64,000 nt of DNA from Marinobacterium_A aestuariivivens (GCF_042661465.1 NZ_JBHSWE010000001.1:744001-808000), one strand, 5' to 3'. Shown: positions 47,539 through 56,452, counted from the stretch's first letter. Numbers and translations are program-made. The notes: generated by a model from the sequence alone, not told the origin.

Positions 47539-47774
47539 CGGGGTCAGACCTATAGAGTAATGGGCGCATCCCTGATCCGGTAATCTCAGCAAACTCGCTG
47601 GTTCGTTTTTTCTGTCCTGTTCTATTGACCATAGACCCTGGGGCACAGAACTGTCATCCAGCGGCGACAAAAAAGGCCCCGTTCGCCGGCCAAACAGCAC
47701 TTGACGGCAACATACATATATCGATAATACACCTTCTTAACATATATCAATTTTACATTTTAAGGATAAGAAAT
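47539..47774 (+). promoter_or_regulatory. hmp / GGDEF divergent promoter region
   Basis: A 236-bp gap, AT-rich from 47700 on. CATATATCGAT and CATATATCAAT recur about 26 bp apart just before the hmp start. These might be regulator half sites, for example for a nitric-oxide-responsive repressor, but they do not match NsrR or NorR consensus closely enough to name. Confidence 0.4.
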
Positions 47775-48984
47775 ATGCTGGCCCCGCATCATATCGCGAT
47801 CGTGCAATCCACACTGCCGCTGCTTGAATCCGCCGGCAGCGCCCTGACCGAACATTTCTATGCCCGGATGTTCCGTGAGAACCCCGAGCTCAAGGAGGTG
47901 TTCAACCTCTCGCACCAGCATTCCGGCCAGCAACCGGTCGCTCTGTTCAATGCGATCTTCGCCTATGCCCGCTATATCGACAACCCGGGCGTCCTGGCCC
48001 AGGCCGTCGAGCGCATCGCGCAGAAGCACACCGGCTTCCTGATCCGCCCGGAGCAGTATGATATCGTCGGTCATCACCTGCTCGAGACCCTTCGCGAGCT
48101 GGCACCGGACGCAGCCACTCCCGAAGTGCTCGAGGCCTGGGAGCCGCGTACGGACAGCTGGCGGCCATCTTCATCGGCCGCGAAGCCGAGATCTACGACC
48201 AGGCAGAAGCGGCCACCGGCGGCTGGCGCGGCAAGCGCCGTTTCCGCCTGGCGGAGAAGCGTGCCGAGAGCGAGCTGATCACGTCCTTCGTCTGGGCCCC
48301 GGTCGACGGCAAACCGGTCAGCGACTACAAGCCGGGCCAGTATCTGAGCCTGTCGATCCAGGATGAGACGCTGCCGCATCATGAGTTCCGCCAGTACTCG
48401 CTGTCCGACGCCCCGAACGGAAAAACCTACCGCATCAGCGTCAAGCGGGAGCAAAGCCCCTCCCCGGCCAGGTGTCCAACTTTCTCCATGACCGCATGGA
48501 GGTCGGCGACGAGATCGACCTGCTGCCCCCCGCCGGCGACTTTTTCCTCGACATCGCAAAGACCACGCCGGTGGTGCTGTTGTCCGGCGGAGTCGGACAG
48601 ACCCCGATGCTGAGCATGCTCAATACCCTGGTGCAAAAGGATCATGCAGCGCCGATCCACTATCTGCACGCCTGCGAAAATGGTCGCCAGCACGCCTTCC
48701 GTGACCACATTGCCACGCTCGACAGCCGGCACGAGCAGCTGCACAGCTTCAGCTGGTACCGCTCGCCGCTGGACAGCGATGTCATCGACCGGGATTACGA
48801 TGCCGTGGGGCTGATGGACCTGGCGCCGCTGAAAGCCTCGATTCTGCAGGACAACACCGAGTTCTATTTCTGCGGTCCGATCGCATTCATGCGTGCGATC
48901 TACAAACAGCTCAAGAGCTGGGGCCTCGAGGACAGCCGTCTGCATTACGAACTCTTCGGTCCGCATCAGACGCTGGAAGACTGA
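47775..48984 (+). CDS. hmp: Flavohemoglobin (nitric oxide dioxygenase), two apparent frameshifts
   Basis: About 403 residues after correction. The N-terminal globin (LTEHFYARMFRENPELKEVFN; proximal His in VERIAQKHTGF) is followed by the FAD domain (RQYSLSDAPNGKTYRISVKRE) and the NAD(P)H domain (PVVLLSGGVGQTPMLSML, EFYFCGP). Breaks are at 48139-48141 (LEAWGAAYGQLAAIFIGRE restored) and 48462-48465 (SPGQVSNFLHDRMEVGD restored). It oxidises NO to nitrate with O2 and NADH. The start MLAPHHIAIVQSTLPLL at 47775 is standard. Confidence 0.93.
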
Positions 48985-48988
48985 CCGA

Positions 48989-49038
48989 CAGGTGACGCGT
49001 AACGCGTCACCTGTTACCTGTTACCTGTCACCCGTTAT
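48989..49038. terminator. Palindrome and heptamers between hmp and a convergent gene
   Basis: CAGGTGACGCG-TAA-CGCGTCACCTG (48989-49013) is a perfect 11-bp stem, just after the hmp stop codon. It is followed by 7-bp units CTGTTAC, CTGTTAC, CTGTCAC, CCGTTAT (49011-49038), whose end overlaps the convergent gene. It may serve as a two-way terminator, but no T tract is present. Confidence 0.7.
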
Positions 49039-49634
49039 TCCCGATACTGCTGCCAGTCCCGCCGCCAATACGCATCCAGGCGGGGCAGCAGCGGGCGCAC
49101 GATGGCCCGGTCCGCCGGTTCGACCGCCGCCACGACCCTGGCCAGCACGGCAAGCTGAGTCATTCTCGCCTGCAGCTGCGGCGGCATCAGGGCCAGCATC
49201 TGCGGATCCATCCCGTCCATGCCGGCGGCCAGCTGCAGCAGCTCCGGCCCGGCCTGATCGGCCTTCAGCGCCGCATAGCCCAGCAACACCTGATCCCCGA
49301 CGCGGGCCCAGTCCTCTGCGCTGGCAAATCCGCCTTGCCGCACCAGCCCCGTGAGCTCACGGTAGTCTCCGGCCTGTCGCTGACGCAGGATTTCCAGCCC
49401 CTTGCGATGGGGCTGGAAAGGTTCGCCGCTGCGCGGCTGCAGCTCACCCTGCAACTGCTGACCGAGCACCGGATCCAGGCGGTCGGAAAAGGCCCGCACC
49501 TGTGGCAACAGACTGACATAGGCCTCGGCCAGTTGCCTCGAGAGCGGCGAATTCGCCTGGGCCTGGAAAGCGACGCCGAACAGCATCAGCGGCAACAGCC
49601 AGATGCAGAAAAAGGAACCTTTGGTGGACGACAT
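49035..49634 (-). CDS. Secreted protein of unknown function
   Basis: 199 residues. A Sec signal peptide (about 1-27, LPLMLFGVAFQAQA) is clear. The mature part is helical and Leu/Gln-rich, without cysteines or catalytic motifs that I recognise. It is convergent with hmp and preceded by heptamer repeats. I do not recognise the family. Codon use and composition look like the neighbours, so it is probably a real gene. Confidence 0.7.
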   Translation of the reverse strand: MSSTKGSFFCIWLLPLMLFGVAFQAQANSPLSRQLAEAYVSLLPQVRAFSDRLDPVLGQQLQGELQPRSGEPFQPHRKGLEILRQRQAGDYRELTGLVRQGGFASAEDWARVGDQVLLGYAALKADQAGPELLQLAAGMDGMDPQMLALMPPQLQARMTQLAVLARVVAAVEPADRAIVRPLLPRLDAYWRRDWQQYRE

Positions 49635-49869
49635 GGGAGACCTCGTGAGTGGTGAGGCGTGAGGCGTGAAGCATGAGGTATCATGCCAGCTCCGCTTAAC
49701 GCTTAACGCTTAACGCTTAACGCTTAACGCTTAACGCTCATTATGATTCTTGAGGGGCAATGCTGTACAGCAGCTGAGCCGCACTTGAAGAGCGTGGCGG
49801 GTCGTCGCATAATGCTCACTATTGCCCAAAGTTTTGTATACATAACTCCCGATCGGAGCACGGCGAAGG
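49635..49869. repeat. Intergenic heptamer repeats, two tracts
   Basis: Tract 1 (49645-49679): GTGAGTG, GTGAGGC, GTGAGGC, GTGAAGC, ATGAGGT. Tract 2 (49694-49735): six perfect copies of GCTTAAC. The reverse complement of tract 2 (GTTAAGC) resembles the unit of tract 1 (GTGAAGC), so the two tracts may form an extended inverted pair. No gene is seen in this stretch. Confidence 0.85.
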
Positions 49870-49941
49870 GTTCACGCCTAAAACAACCCGATGGCCCGAC
49901 AGCGCGCTGTCGGTACGCAATCTGTTTTAGGAACCCCATTC
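49870..49941 (+). promoter_or_regulatory. Candidate cis-regulatory RNA before the 8-oxoguanine deaminase gene
   Basis: A 9-bp stem CCTAAAACA (49877-49885) / TGTTTTAGG (49923-49931) encloses an inner hairpin CCGACAG-CGCG-CTGTCGG (49896-49913). Conserved-looking unpaired stretches (ACCCGATGGC; TACGCAATC) lie on each side. The 3' arm contains AGGA (49929-49932), the ribosome-binding site of the gene starting at 49942, so outer-stem formation would block translation. Size, layout and target recall the xanthine (NMT1) riboswitch of proteobacteria; I could not check its consensus. Confidence 0.6.
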
Positions 49942-51300
49942 ATGACTCGACTCTGGATCAAGAATCCCCTCGCCATCTACACCGGCACCGAGCAGGACGC
50001 TGCCGGCGGTATCGTCGTCAGCGGCAGCCATATCGTCGAACTCGTTGGCCGCGGCCAGCAGCCCTCCGCACCCTGCGATCAGGTATTCGATGCCGGCGAG
50101 CACGTAGTGCTGCCTGGCCTGATCAACTGCCACCACCACTTCTACCAGACGCTGACCCGGGCCTGGCCCGGTGCCCTGAACAAGGAGCTCTTTCCCTGGC
50201 TCAAAAGTCTCTATGGCGTCTGGGCCCATCTGGATCCGGAGATGCATGGCCAGGCCACCCGGCTGGCGCTGACCGAGCTGCTGCTGTCCGGCTGCACCAC
50301 CGCCGCCGATCACCACTACCTCTTTCCCAATGGCATGGAGGAGGCGATCGATGTGCAGGTCGAACAGGCAAGGGCCTCCGGCGTACGGGTAATGCTGACG
50401 CGGGGTTCCATGAGCCTCGGCGAAAAGGATGGCGGCCTGCCGCCCCAGAGCACGGTCCAGAGCGAGGAGCAGATTCTCGAGGACAGCGAACGGCTGATCA
50501 ACCGCTACCACGAGCGCGGTGACGGCGCCCGGGTCCAGATCGCGCTGGCCCCCTGCTCGCCGTTTTCGGTCACCACCGGGATCATGCGCGAAAGCGCCGC
50601 CCTCGCCGGGCGACTGGATGTACGGTTGCATACCCACCTGGCCGAAACCCTCGATGAGGAAACCTTCTGCCAACAGCGTTTCGGCATGCGTACCGTGGAT
50701 TATCTCGACAGTGTCGGCTGGCTGAACGGCCGCACCTGGCTGGCCCACGGCATCCATTTCAACGACGACGAAATCGCCCGCCTCGGGCGCGCCGGCGTCG
50801 GTATCTGCCACTGTCCGAGCTCGAACATGATGCTGGCCTCCGGCATCTGCCGCAACCTCGAGCTCGAAGCGGCCGGCGCACCGGTCGGCCTGGGAGTCGA
50901 CGGCTCGGCGTCGAACGACGGCTCCAATATGATCAGCGAAGTACGCCAGGGCATGTACCTGCAGCGTCTGCGTTACGGCGCTTCGAAAGTCACCCATTTC
51001 GATGCCTACCGCTGGGCCACCGCAGGCTCCGCCCAAGTACTCGGCCGTGACGATATCGGTGTGCTGGAAGCCGGCAGGCAGGCCGACCTGGCACTGTTCC
51101 GTCTCGACGAACTGCGCTTTTCCGGCAGCCACGATCCCCTGGCCGCGCTGCTGCTGTGCGGCGCCCAGCAGGCCGACCGGGTCATGGTCGGCGGCGCCTG
51201 GAAGGTGGTCGACGGCACCCTGCCGGACGTCGACCTCGAACAGCTGCTCGCCGGGCATCGCGCCGCCGCGCAGCGGCTCGCCGCAAAGGCAATGGTGTAG
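49942..51300 (+). CDS. 8-oxoguanine deaminase (amidohydrolase)
   Basis: 452 residues. Metal-binding motifs are LINCHHHFYQTLTRAWP, HTHLAET, and the later HCPSSNMMLASGIC and GVDGSASNDGSNM. This set is that of the Pseudomonas PA0142 group, which deaminates 8-oxoguanine to urate and also guanine or isocytosine in some members. The ATG at 49942 has AGGA at correct spacing. It is followed by gpt and adenine deaminase genes, and together they form a purine salvage and clean-up cluster. The TAG stop codon is part of the downstream palindromic repeat. Confidence 0.87.
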   Translation: MTRLWIKNPLAIYTGTEQDAAGGIVVSGSHIVELVGRGQQPSAPCDQVFDAGEHVVLPGLINCHHHFYQTLTRAWPGALNKELFPWLKSLYGVWAHLDPEMHGQATRLALTELLLSGCTTAADHHYLFPNGMEEAIDVQVEQARASGVRVMLTRGSMSLGEKDGGLPPQSTVQSEEQILEDSERLINRYHERGDGARVQIALAPCSPFSVTTGIMRESAALAGRLDVRLHTHLAETLDEETFCQQRFGMRTVDYLDSVGWLNGRTWLAHGIHFNDDEIARLGRAGVGICHCPSSNMMLASGICRNLELEAAGAPVGLGVDGSASNDGSNMISEVRQGMYLQRLRYGASKVTHFDAYRWATAGSAQVLGRDDIGVLEAGRQADLALFRLDELRFSGSHDPLAALLLCGAQQADRVMVGGAWKVVDGTLPDVDLEQLLAGHRAAAQRLAAKAMV

Positions 51301-51417
51301 GGTGGAATGAGCCTGCGAATTCCACCGGTGCTGCACATTTACTCCGTGGTTGGCGTTGATTGGCCCCGCTGCTTGCTGGTATCCCCGGTGGAATTCGCTT
51401 CGCTCATTCCACCCTAC
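51297..51417. repeat. GTAGG-type interspersed palindromic repeat (copy 5)
   Basis: GTAGGGTGGAATGAGC on the left and GCTTCGCTCATTCCACCCTAC at the right end are complementary over 16 bp. Inner pair GAATTCCACCGG / CCGGTGGAATTC. Its left TAG is the stop codon of the deaminase gene. Confidence 0.85.
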
Positions 51418-51498
51418 GAATCGGCTACTGGTTAGAAAATCCTGTCGAATCGGTTATGATTTCGCGGTCGCTACAGAGCAAACGATGGAGAACGACCG

Positions 51499-51989
51499 AT
51501 GGCCTCCGTGCCCTACCGAAAAGACTTTCCGGTTTCCTGGGAGGAACTGCACCGCAATGCCCGGGCTCTGTCCTGGCGCCTGCTCGAACAGGGCCCCTGG
51601 AAAGGCATCATTGCCATCACCCGGGGCGGCATGGTGCCCGCCGCAATCCTGGCCCGTGAGCTGGACATCCGGCTGATCGATACCGTCTGCGTCACCAGCT
51701 ACGGCAAGAGCGACGATGGCGCGGAAATGGCCCGGGGTCAGCTCAATATCCTGAAAAGGGTCGAAGGCGACGGCGAAGGCATGATTCTGGTCGACGACCT
51801 GGTCGACACCGGCAAGACCGCCCAGTGCGTGCGCGATATGCTGCCCAAGGCCCATTTCGCCACCATCTACGCCAAGCCGGCCGGCAAACCCTGGTCGATA
51901 CCTTCATCACAGAGGTCAGCCAGGACACCTGGATCCGCTTCCCCTGGGACATGGACTACACCTTCGCCACGCCTCTGGCGGACCGATAA
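51499..51989 (+). CDS. gpt: Xanthine-guanine phosphoribosyltransferase, one apparent frameshift
   Basis: 163 residues after correction (E. coli 152). The PRPP-binding motif is MILVDDLVDTGKTA. Substrate-side residues WKGIIAITRGGMVPAA, LKRVEGDGEG and HFATIYAKPAGKP match Gpt closely. The frame breaks at 51889-51891, where CCCTGG should be CCCCTGG, restoring KPLVDTFITEVSQDTWIRFPWDMD. It salvages xanthine and guanine to XMP and GMP. The ATG at 51499 follows GGAGAACGACCG. Confidence 0.9.
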
Positions 51990-52059
51990 GAGGGTGACTC
52001 TGGCATCCGTCGTCTTTTTCGGTTTAACTCAGGGAAGATTCAAGCGAAGGAGACGGCGT

Positions 52060-53079
52060 ATGGAACACTTTCTCAGCAGCATGCCGAAGGCCGAGCTGCA
52101 CATGCATCTCGAAGGCAGCCTGGAGCCCGAGCTGATGTTCGAACTGGCCCAGCGCAATGGCATCGAGTTGCCCTGGGACACCGTCGACCAGGTACGGGCC
52201 GCCTACAACTTCGGCAACCTCCAGGACTTCCTGGACCTCTACTACCAGGGCGCTGGTGTCCTGCAGACCGAGCAGGACTTCTACGACCTGACCTGGGCCT
52301 ACCTGAAGCAGTGCGAGACGCAGAACGTCATCCATACCGAGCCCTTTTTCGATCCCCAGACCCATACCGCCCGCGGTATCGATATCGGCACCGTCATCAG
52401 CGGAATCGACCGGGCGCTGCTGCACGGTCGCGAGCAGCTCGGCATCAGCAGCCGGCTGATCCTCAGCTTTTTACGTCACCTCAGTGAAGAGGACGCCTTC
52501 CGGACCCTGGAACAGGCCCTGCCCTACCGCGACAAATTCGTGGCGGTCGGCCTCGACAGCTCCGAAGCCGGCAATCCGCCGGCCAAGTTCCAACGCGTCT
52601 TCGAGAAAGCGCGCCACGAGGGTTTCCTGACCGTTGCCCACGCCGGCGAAGAGGGCCCGCCCGAATACGTCTGGCAGGCGCTGGACCTGCTCAAGGTCTC
52701 GCGTATCGACCACGGCGTCAGAGCCAGCGAGGACCCGGCACTGATCGAACGTCTGGCGCGCGAGCAGATCCCGCTGACCGTCTGTCCGCTGTCGAACGTA
52801 CGGTTGCGGGTATTCAGGAGCCTCGACCAGCACAATATCCTGCAACTGCTCGAACAGGGCCTCAAGGTGACGGTCAACTCCGACGACCCGGCCTATTTCG
52901 GCGGTTACATGGGGGAAAACTTCATCGAGATGTCCCGCCAGCTGCCGCTGACCCGGGACCAGGCCGTGCAGTTGTCGCACAACGCCTTCGAGGCGGCCTT
53001 CGTCTCAGACGACGAAAAAGCCGCGATGCTCCGGCGCCTCGACGACTTCGTTACCGGTTACGGCAACGCCGGGGCTTGA
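52060..53079 (+). CDS. Adenine deaminase (adenosine-deaminase-like family)
   Basis: 339 residues, intact. Metal ligands are in AELHMHLEGSLE, the catalytic HAGEEG, and VNSDDPAYFGGYM. The sequence DFLDLYYQGAGVLQTEQDFYDLTWAYL and HTEPFFDPQTHT are typical of the bacterial adenine deaminase branch (Pseudomonas PA0148-like) rather than true adenosine deaminase. It yields hypoxanthine and ammonia. The start at 52060 has AAGGAGACGG upstream. It is third in the purine cluster. Confidence 0.88.
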   Translation: MEHFLSSMPKAELHMHLEGSLEPELMFELAQRNGIELPWDTVDQVRAAYNFGNLQDFLDLYYQGAGVLQTEQDFYDLTWAYLKQCETQNVIHTEPFFDPQTHTARGIDIGTVISGIDRALLHGREQLGISSRLILSFLRHLSEEDAFRTLEQALPYRDKFVAVGLDSSEAGNPPAKFQRVFEKARHEGFLTVAHAGEEGPPEYVWQALDLLKVSRIDHGVRASEDPALIERLAREQIPLTVCPLSNVRLRVFRSLDQHNILQLLEQGLKVTVNSDDPAYFGGYMGENFIEMSRQLPLTRDQAVQLSHNAFEAAFVSDDEKAAMLRRLDDFVTGYGNAGA

Positions 53080-53115
53080 TTCGTATGTCTACAATTTGTT
53101 CGACCATTGAGGTGA

Positions 53116-55452
53116 TCAAAACAGTCCAAGCTGCGGGGCGACGAGGGAGTCGAAATCCTGGCCGAGAAACGGCAGCAGGGTGTCGACCACCGGTTTCAGC
53201 TGACGATCGATATAGTGCTGGTAGTCGATCGGCGAGCCATGGAACTCCAGCGGCTCCGGGCCATTCACCGTGATCAGGTACTCGACGCGGCTGCCGGCCC
53301 GGTAGGGACTGCGCCTTCCCTCCCGGAACAGTGCCTGTTCCGCCTTCAGTGCCGCCTGCACCTGGGGCGGGCGGTTGCGCTGATACTGATCGAGCGGCCG
53401 GCGCAGCCGCTTGCGGTACACCAGCTCCCCGTCGCGCCGGCCCGCCAGCACCTCGTCCACGGTGGCACGGATAAAAGCCTCGAATGGCTGCCCCCGGAAC
53501 ACCCGCTCATAGAGTTCCTGCTGCACCCGCCGGGCCAGCGGCGTCCAGTCGGTGCGCACGTTTTCCAGCCCCTTGAACACCAGTTCGTCGCCGCCGTCGG
53601 CCTGGCGCCGGAGGCCGGCGTAGCGCTTCTTGCTGCCCTTTTCGGAGTGGCGCATGCGCGGCATCAGAAAGCGGCGGAAATGGCTCTCGTACTGGATCTC
53701 GAGAAAGCTCGGCAGGCCAAAGCGCTGCTCGAGCTGGCGCCGCCACCAGTCATTGAGATGCAGCGCCAGCGCTTCGCCCGCCTTGTGGGCCTCGTCGTCG
53801 CTGCAGTCGTCGCCGAGCCAGACGAACACCGAGTCGGTATCCCCGTAAATCACCCTGTAACCGAACTGCCGCTCGATCTCGTCGCGGGTACGGTTTAGGA
53901 TCTCGTGCCCCCGCAGCGTGATCGAGCCGGACAGGCGCTGGTCGTAGAAACGGCAGAGGTTCGAGCCGAGCACGCCGTAGAAGGAGTTCATGATGATCTT
54001 GATGGCCTGGGACAGCGGCGCGTTGCGTTCGCGCTTGGCTTCGTCGCGTGCCTGCCAGAGGCGCTCGATGATCGACGGCAGGATGCTGCGGCTGCGGGCG
54101 AAGATGGCGCCGTTGAAGCCCGGTACCAGATCGTCCGGATCGGCGCCCTCGCGCAGCCCCTCGGCCAGGCCGCAGGGATCGACGCAAAAGGTGCGGATGA
54201 TGCTCGGGTACAGGCTCTTGAAATCCAGCACCAGCACCTGGCGATAGAGCCCGGGCTGCGAGTCCATCACGAAACCACCGGGTATCGACAGGCCGGTCAG
54301 GCCCGAGGCGTATTCGGCGGCGACATAGCCGCTGCGGTGCAGCCGCGGCAGGTACTGGTTGTCGAACGCCGCGGCCGAGCCGCCGACCTTGTCCAGCGGC
54401 AACCCGGTGAGACGGCAGCGCTCGACGAGAAAGTGCAGCAACTGGGCCCGTTCGAAGATTTCCTGCACCAGCGCGCAGTCCTCGAGATTGTAGCGGGCCA
54501 GGGCCACGGGGTCCTCGCGGTAGAGACGCTGGATCTCGGCGCCGCGGGCATCCACATGATCGATCAGCTTGCCCCGCCCGAGCAGCTCACGGGCCACGAA
54601 CTCCAGCGAAAAGCTCTCGAACTGCCAGGTCGCCCCGCGCAGGGTATCGATACCGTCGATCACCAGCCGTCCGCCGAGACGCACGAAGCTCTTGCCCTGG
54701 CCGGAGCGCACCAGCTGCGCCGGCTCGGTGTCGCGCCCCAGGCGCAGTTTCAGACCCAGCGCCCGGGCCCGCTGCTCCAGCACCCGGACGTCGAAGTCGA
54801 TAACATTCCAGCCTATGAAGATGTCGGGATCGAAGGCCTCGACCTCCTCCAGAAACCGCTGCAGCAACGCTTTCTCGTCTGCGACGAACTCGAGCCAGTC
54901 GCGGTTTTCCCCCTGACCGCAGAGCAGCACCCGGCCGTACCCCGCGGCCTGAAGACCGATGGAGAGAATACGGTCGGCACTGAGCGTGGTTTCCAGATCG
55001 ATCGACAGCATCCGCAGCCGGGGCCGGTAATCGGCGGCCTTCAGTCGAGGCTGGCCGTCCCGAAACCACTGCACCTCGACTCCGCCCTGGATAAAGCGCT
55101 CCATCAGGTAGCGGTCCACCGGGCGGATGTCCTCTTCCAGCAAGGCCACCCCGGCTGCTGCGAGGCATTCGGTCACCTGGCGCAGCCGTTTGAGACTGCG
55201 GCAATAGAGTGCCGCCACGGGCTCGCCGGTCAGATCCCGCAGCGGACGCTCCTCGAGACGCCAGTCTTCAAGGCCCTGCAGAGCGTCGGCGACCCGCTCG
55301 ACCTCGCGGAGCCGCACGAAGAACACCGCCTCCTGGCCCGGAACGCGGACTTCCCTCGGTCCCTGGTCGGTGCTGACCCAGTAAGTCAGCTCGATGCCAT
55401 CCCGCCGGTCCCGCTGCTGACGGCTCAGTATGAAACCGGTAACGGGCTCCAC
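53116..55452 (-). CDS. polB: DNA polymerase II (family B)
   Basis: 778 residues from a GTG start (E. coli 783). Exonuclease motifs are SIDLETT (Exo I), IGWNVIDFD (Exo II) and YNLEDC (Exo III). Polymerase motifs are LDFKSLYPSII (A), KIIMNSFYGVLGS (B) and YGDTDSVF (C). All are intact, so it is a proofreading repair polymerase. The GTG at 55452 follows the mvaD stop codon (TGAGGTG) by one base; a longer frame from 55554 runs through mvaD and is unlikely. It is the last gene of the mevalonate operon, an unusual partner. Confidence 0.93.
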   Translation of the reverse strand: MEPVTGFILSRQQRDRRDGIELTYWVSTDQGPREVRVPGQEAVFFVRLREVERVADALQGLEDWRLEERPLRDLTGEPVAALYCRSLKRLRQVTECLAAAGVALLEEDIRPVDRYLMERFIQGGVEVQWFRDGQPRLKAADYRPRLRMLSIDLETTLSADRILSIGLQAAGYGRVLLCGQGENRDWLEFVADEKALLQRFLEEVEAFDPDIFIGWNVIDFDVRVLEQRARALGLKLRLGRDTEPAQLVRSGQGKSFVRLGGRLVIDGIDTLRGATWQFESFSLEFVARELLGRGKLIDHVDARGAEIQRLYREDPVALARYNLEDCALVQEIFERAQLLHFLVERCRLTGLPLDKVGGSAAAFDNQYLPRLHRSGYVAAEYASGLTGLSIPGGFVMDSQPGLYRQVLVLDFKSLYPSIIRTFCVDPCGLAEGLREGADPDDLVPGFNGAIFARSRSILPSIIERLWQARDEAKRERNAPLSQAIKIIMNSFYGVLGSNLCRFYDQRLSGSITLRGHEILNRTRDEIERQFGYRVIYGDTDSVFVWLGDDCSDDEAHKAGEALALHLNDWWRRQLEQRFGLPSFLEIQYESHFRRFLMPRMRHSEKGSKKRYAGLRRQADGGDELVFKGLENVRTDWTPLARRVQQELYERVFRGQPFEAFIRATVDEVLAGRRDGELVYRKRLRRPLDQYQRNRPPQVQAALKAEQALFREGRRSPYRAGSRVEYLITVNGPEPLEFHGSPIDYQHYIDRQLKPVVDTLLPFLGQDFDSLVAPQLGLF

Positions 55453-55453
55453 C

Positions 55454-56452
55454 TCAGTCTCCGAACGGCGCCACGACCTCGAGACCGGCAAAGGCCTGTT
55501 CGACGGCCGCGCGATCCCGAGCCTCGAACAGCAGCTTGAGATTGGGCCCGGCATCCATGGTGAAATAGAGCGCCAGCCCCTGCTCGCGCAACTGCCAGAC
55601 CCGCTGCATCGCCGCCACGGACTCCGGCTGCCAGTACAAAAGCGGCGGCCAGGAGGCGATCATGGTGGCATGCATCGACAGGGCGTTCTGCTCGGCGGTC
55701 TGGCCCAACAGCGCAAAGTCGCGGGTCTCGATTGCCCGATGCAGCTTCTCGAGATCCGCCGCCGCCTGCAGCGGCCAGCTCTGGTAGAGGTGGGCGGTTT
55801 CGAGGGTACGCTGCATGCCGGCCCGGCTGCCGACCGCCTTTTCGCCGGTGGCGACCTTGACCAGACCGATCTGCAGCCCTGGCCAGCGCGCCTCCAGCGG
55901 CACGCCATGGGAGTCCATGCCGTCGTCATGAATGCCGTCCTGCCACTCGACGAAACCGTCGAACAGGGAGCGGCAGGCGCTGCCACTGCCCAGTCGCGCA
56001 AAAGCCGAAAGCACCGTTGGCTCGAGCGCCAGTTGCAACCATTTGTCCAGCGCCAGGGTCAGGGCGGCGAAGCCCGAGGCCGACGACGCCAGGCCCGCCG
56101 CCGTCGGTATGTTGTTCTCGGTATGCACATGCACCGGCAGCACGCGGCCGGCGCGGAACAGCTCGATGAACGCCAGCAGCTTGGCGGCAAAGTCCCCGCT
56201 ACTGTCCTGCTCGATACCGTTGAGCCAGACCCGGTCGCGCCCGTCGGGCGAGCGCTGCAGCCGGGTACGGGTGCCCAGATGCCCCAGCGACACCGACAGG
56301 CTGTTGTTGATCGGCAGGTTCAGTTCGGCATCGCGCTTGCCCCAGTACTTGCACAGGGCGATATTGCTCGGTGCGAACGCCTCGGCCTCGTCCAGCGGCG
56401 AGAGCTGTGCCGGCAACCGAGACTGCACCAGTTGTTGTCTAGAGATACTCAA
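55454..56452 (-). CDS. mvaD: Diphosphomevalonate decarboxylase
   Basis: 332 residues from a TTG start. GHMP-fold motifs are SNIALCKYWGKR, NNIPTAAGLASSASGFAAL and GSGSACRSL, the set seen in MvaD. It turns diphosphomevalonate into isopentenyl diphosphate with ATP. The TTG at 56452 is proposed because a strong ribosome-binding site (GGAGAGGGAG) precedes it by seven bases and no ATG fits. It overlaps the upstream kinase gene by 14 bp. Confidence 0.9.
   Translation of the reverse strand: MSISRQQLVQSRLPAQLSPLDEAEAFAPSNIALCKYWGKRDAELNLPINNSLSVSLGHLGTRTRLQRSPDGRDRVWLNGIEQDSSGDFAAKLLAFIELFRAGRVLPVHVHTENNIPTAAGLASSASGFAALTLALDKWLQLALEPTVLSAFARLGSGSACRSLFDGFVEWQDGIHDDGMDSHGVPLEARWPGLQIGLVKVATGEKAVGSRAGMQRTLETAHLYQSWPLQAAADLEKLHRAIETRDFALLGQTAEQNALSMHATMIASWPPLLYWQPESVAAMQRVWQLREQGLALYFTMDAGPNLKLLFEARDRAAVEQAFAGLEVVAPFGD

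Noticed and set aside
55453..55554. Extended N-terminus of PolB from 55554
   Set aside because: It runs through mvaD coding sequence in another frame; the GTG after the mvaD stop gives the family length.
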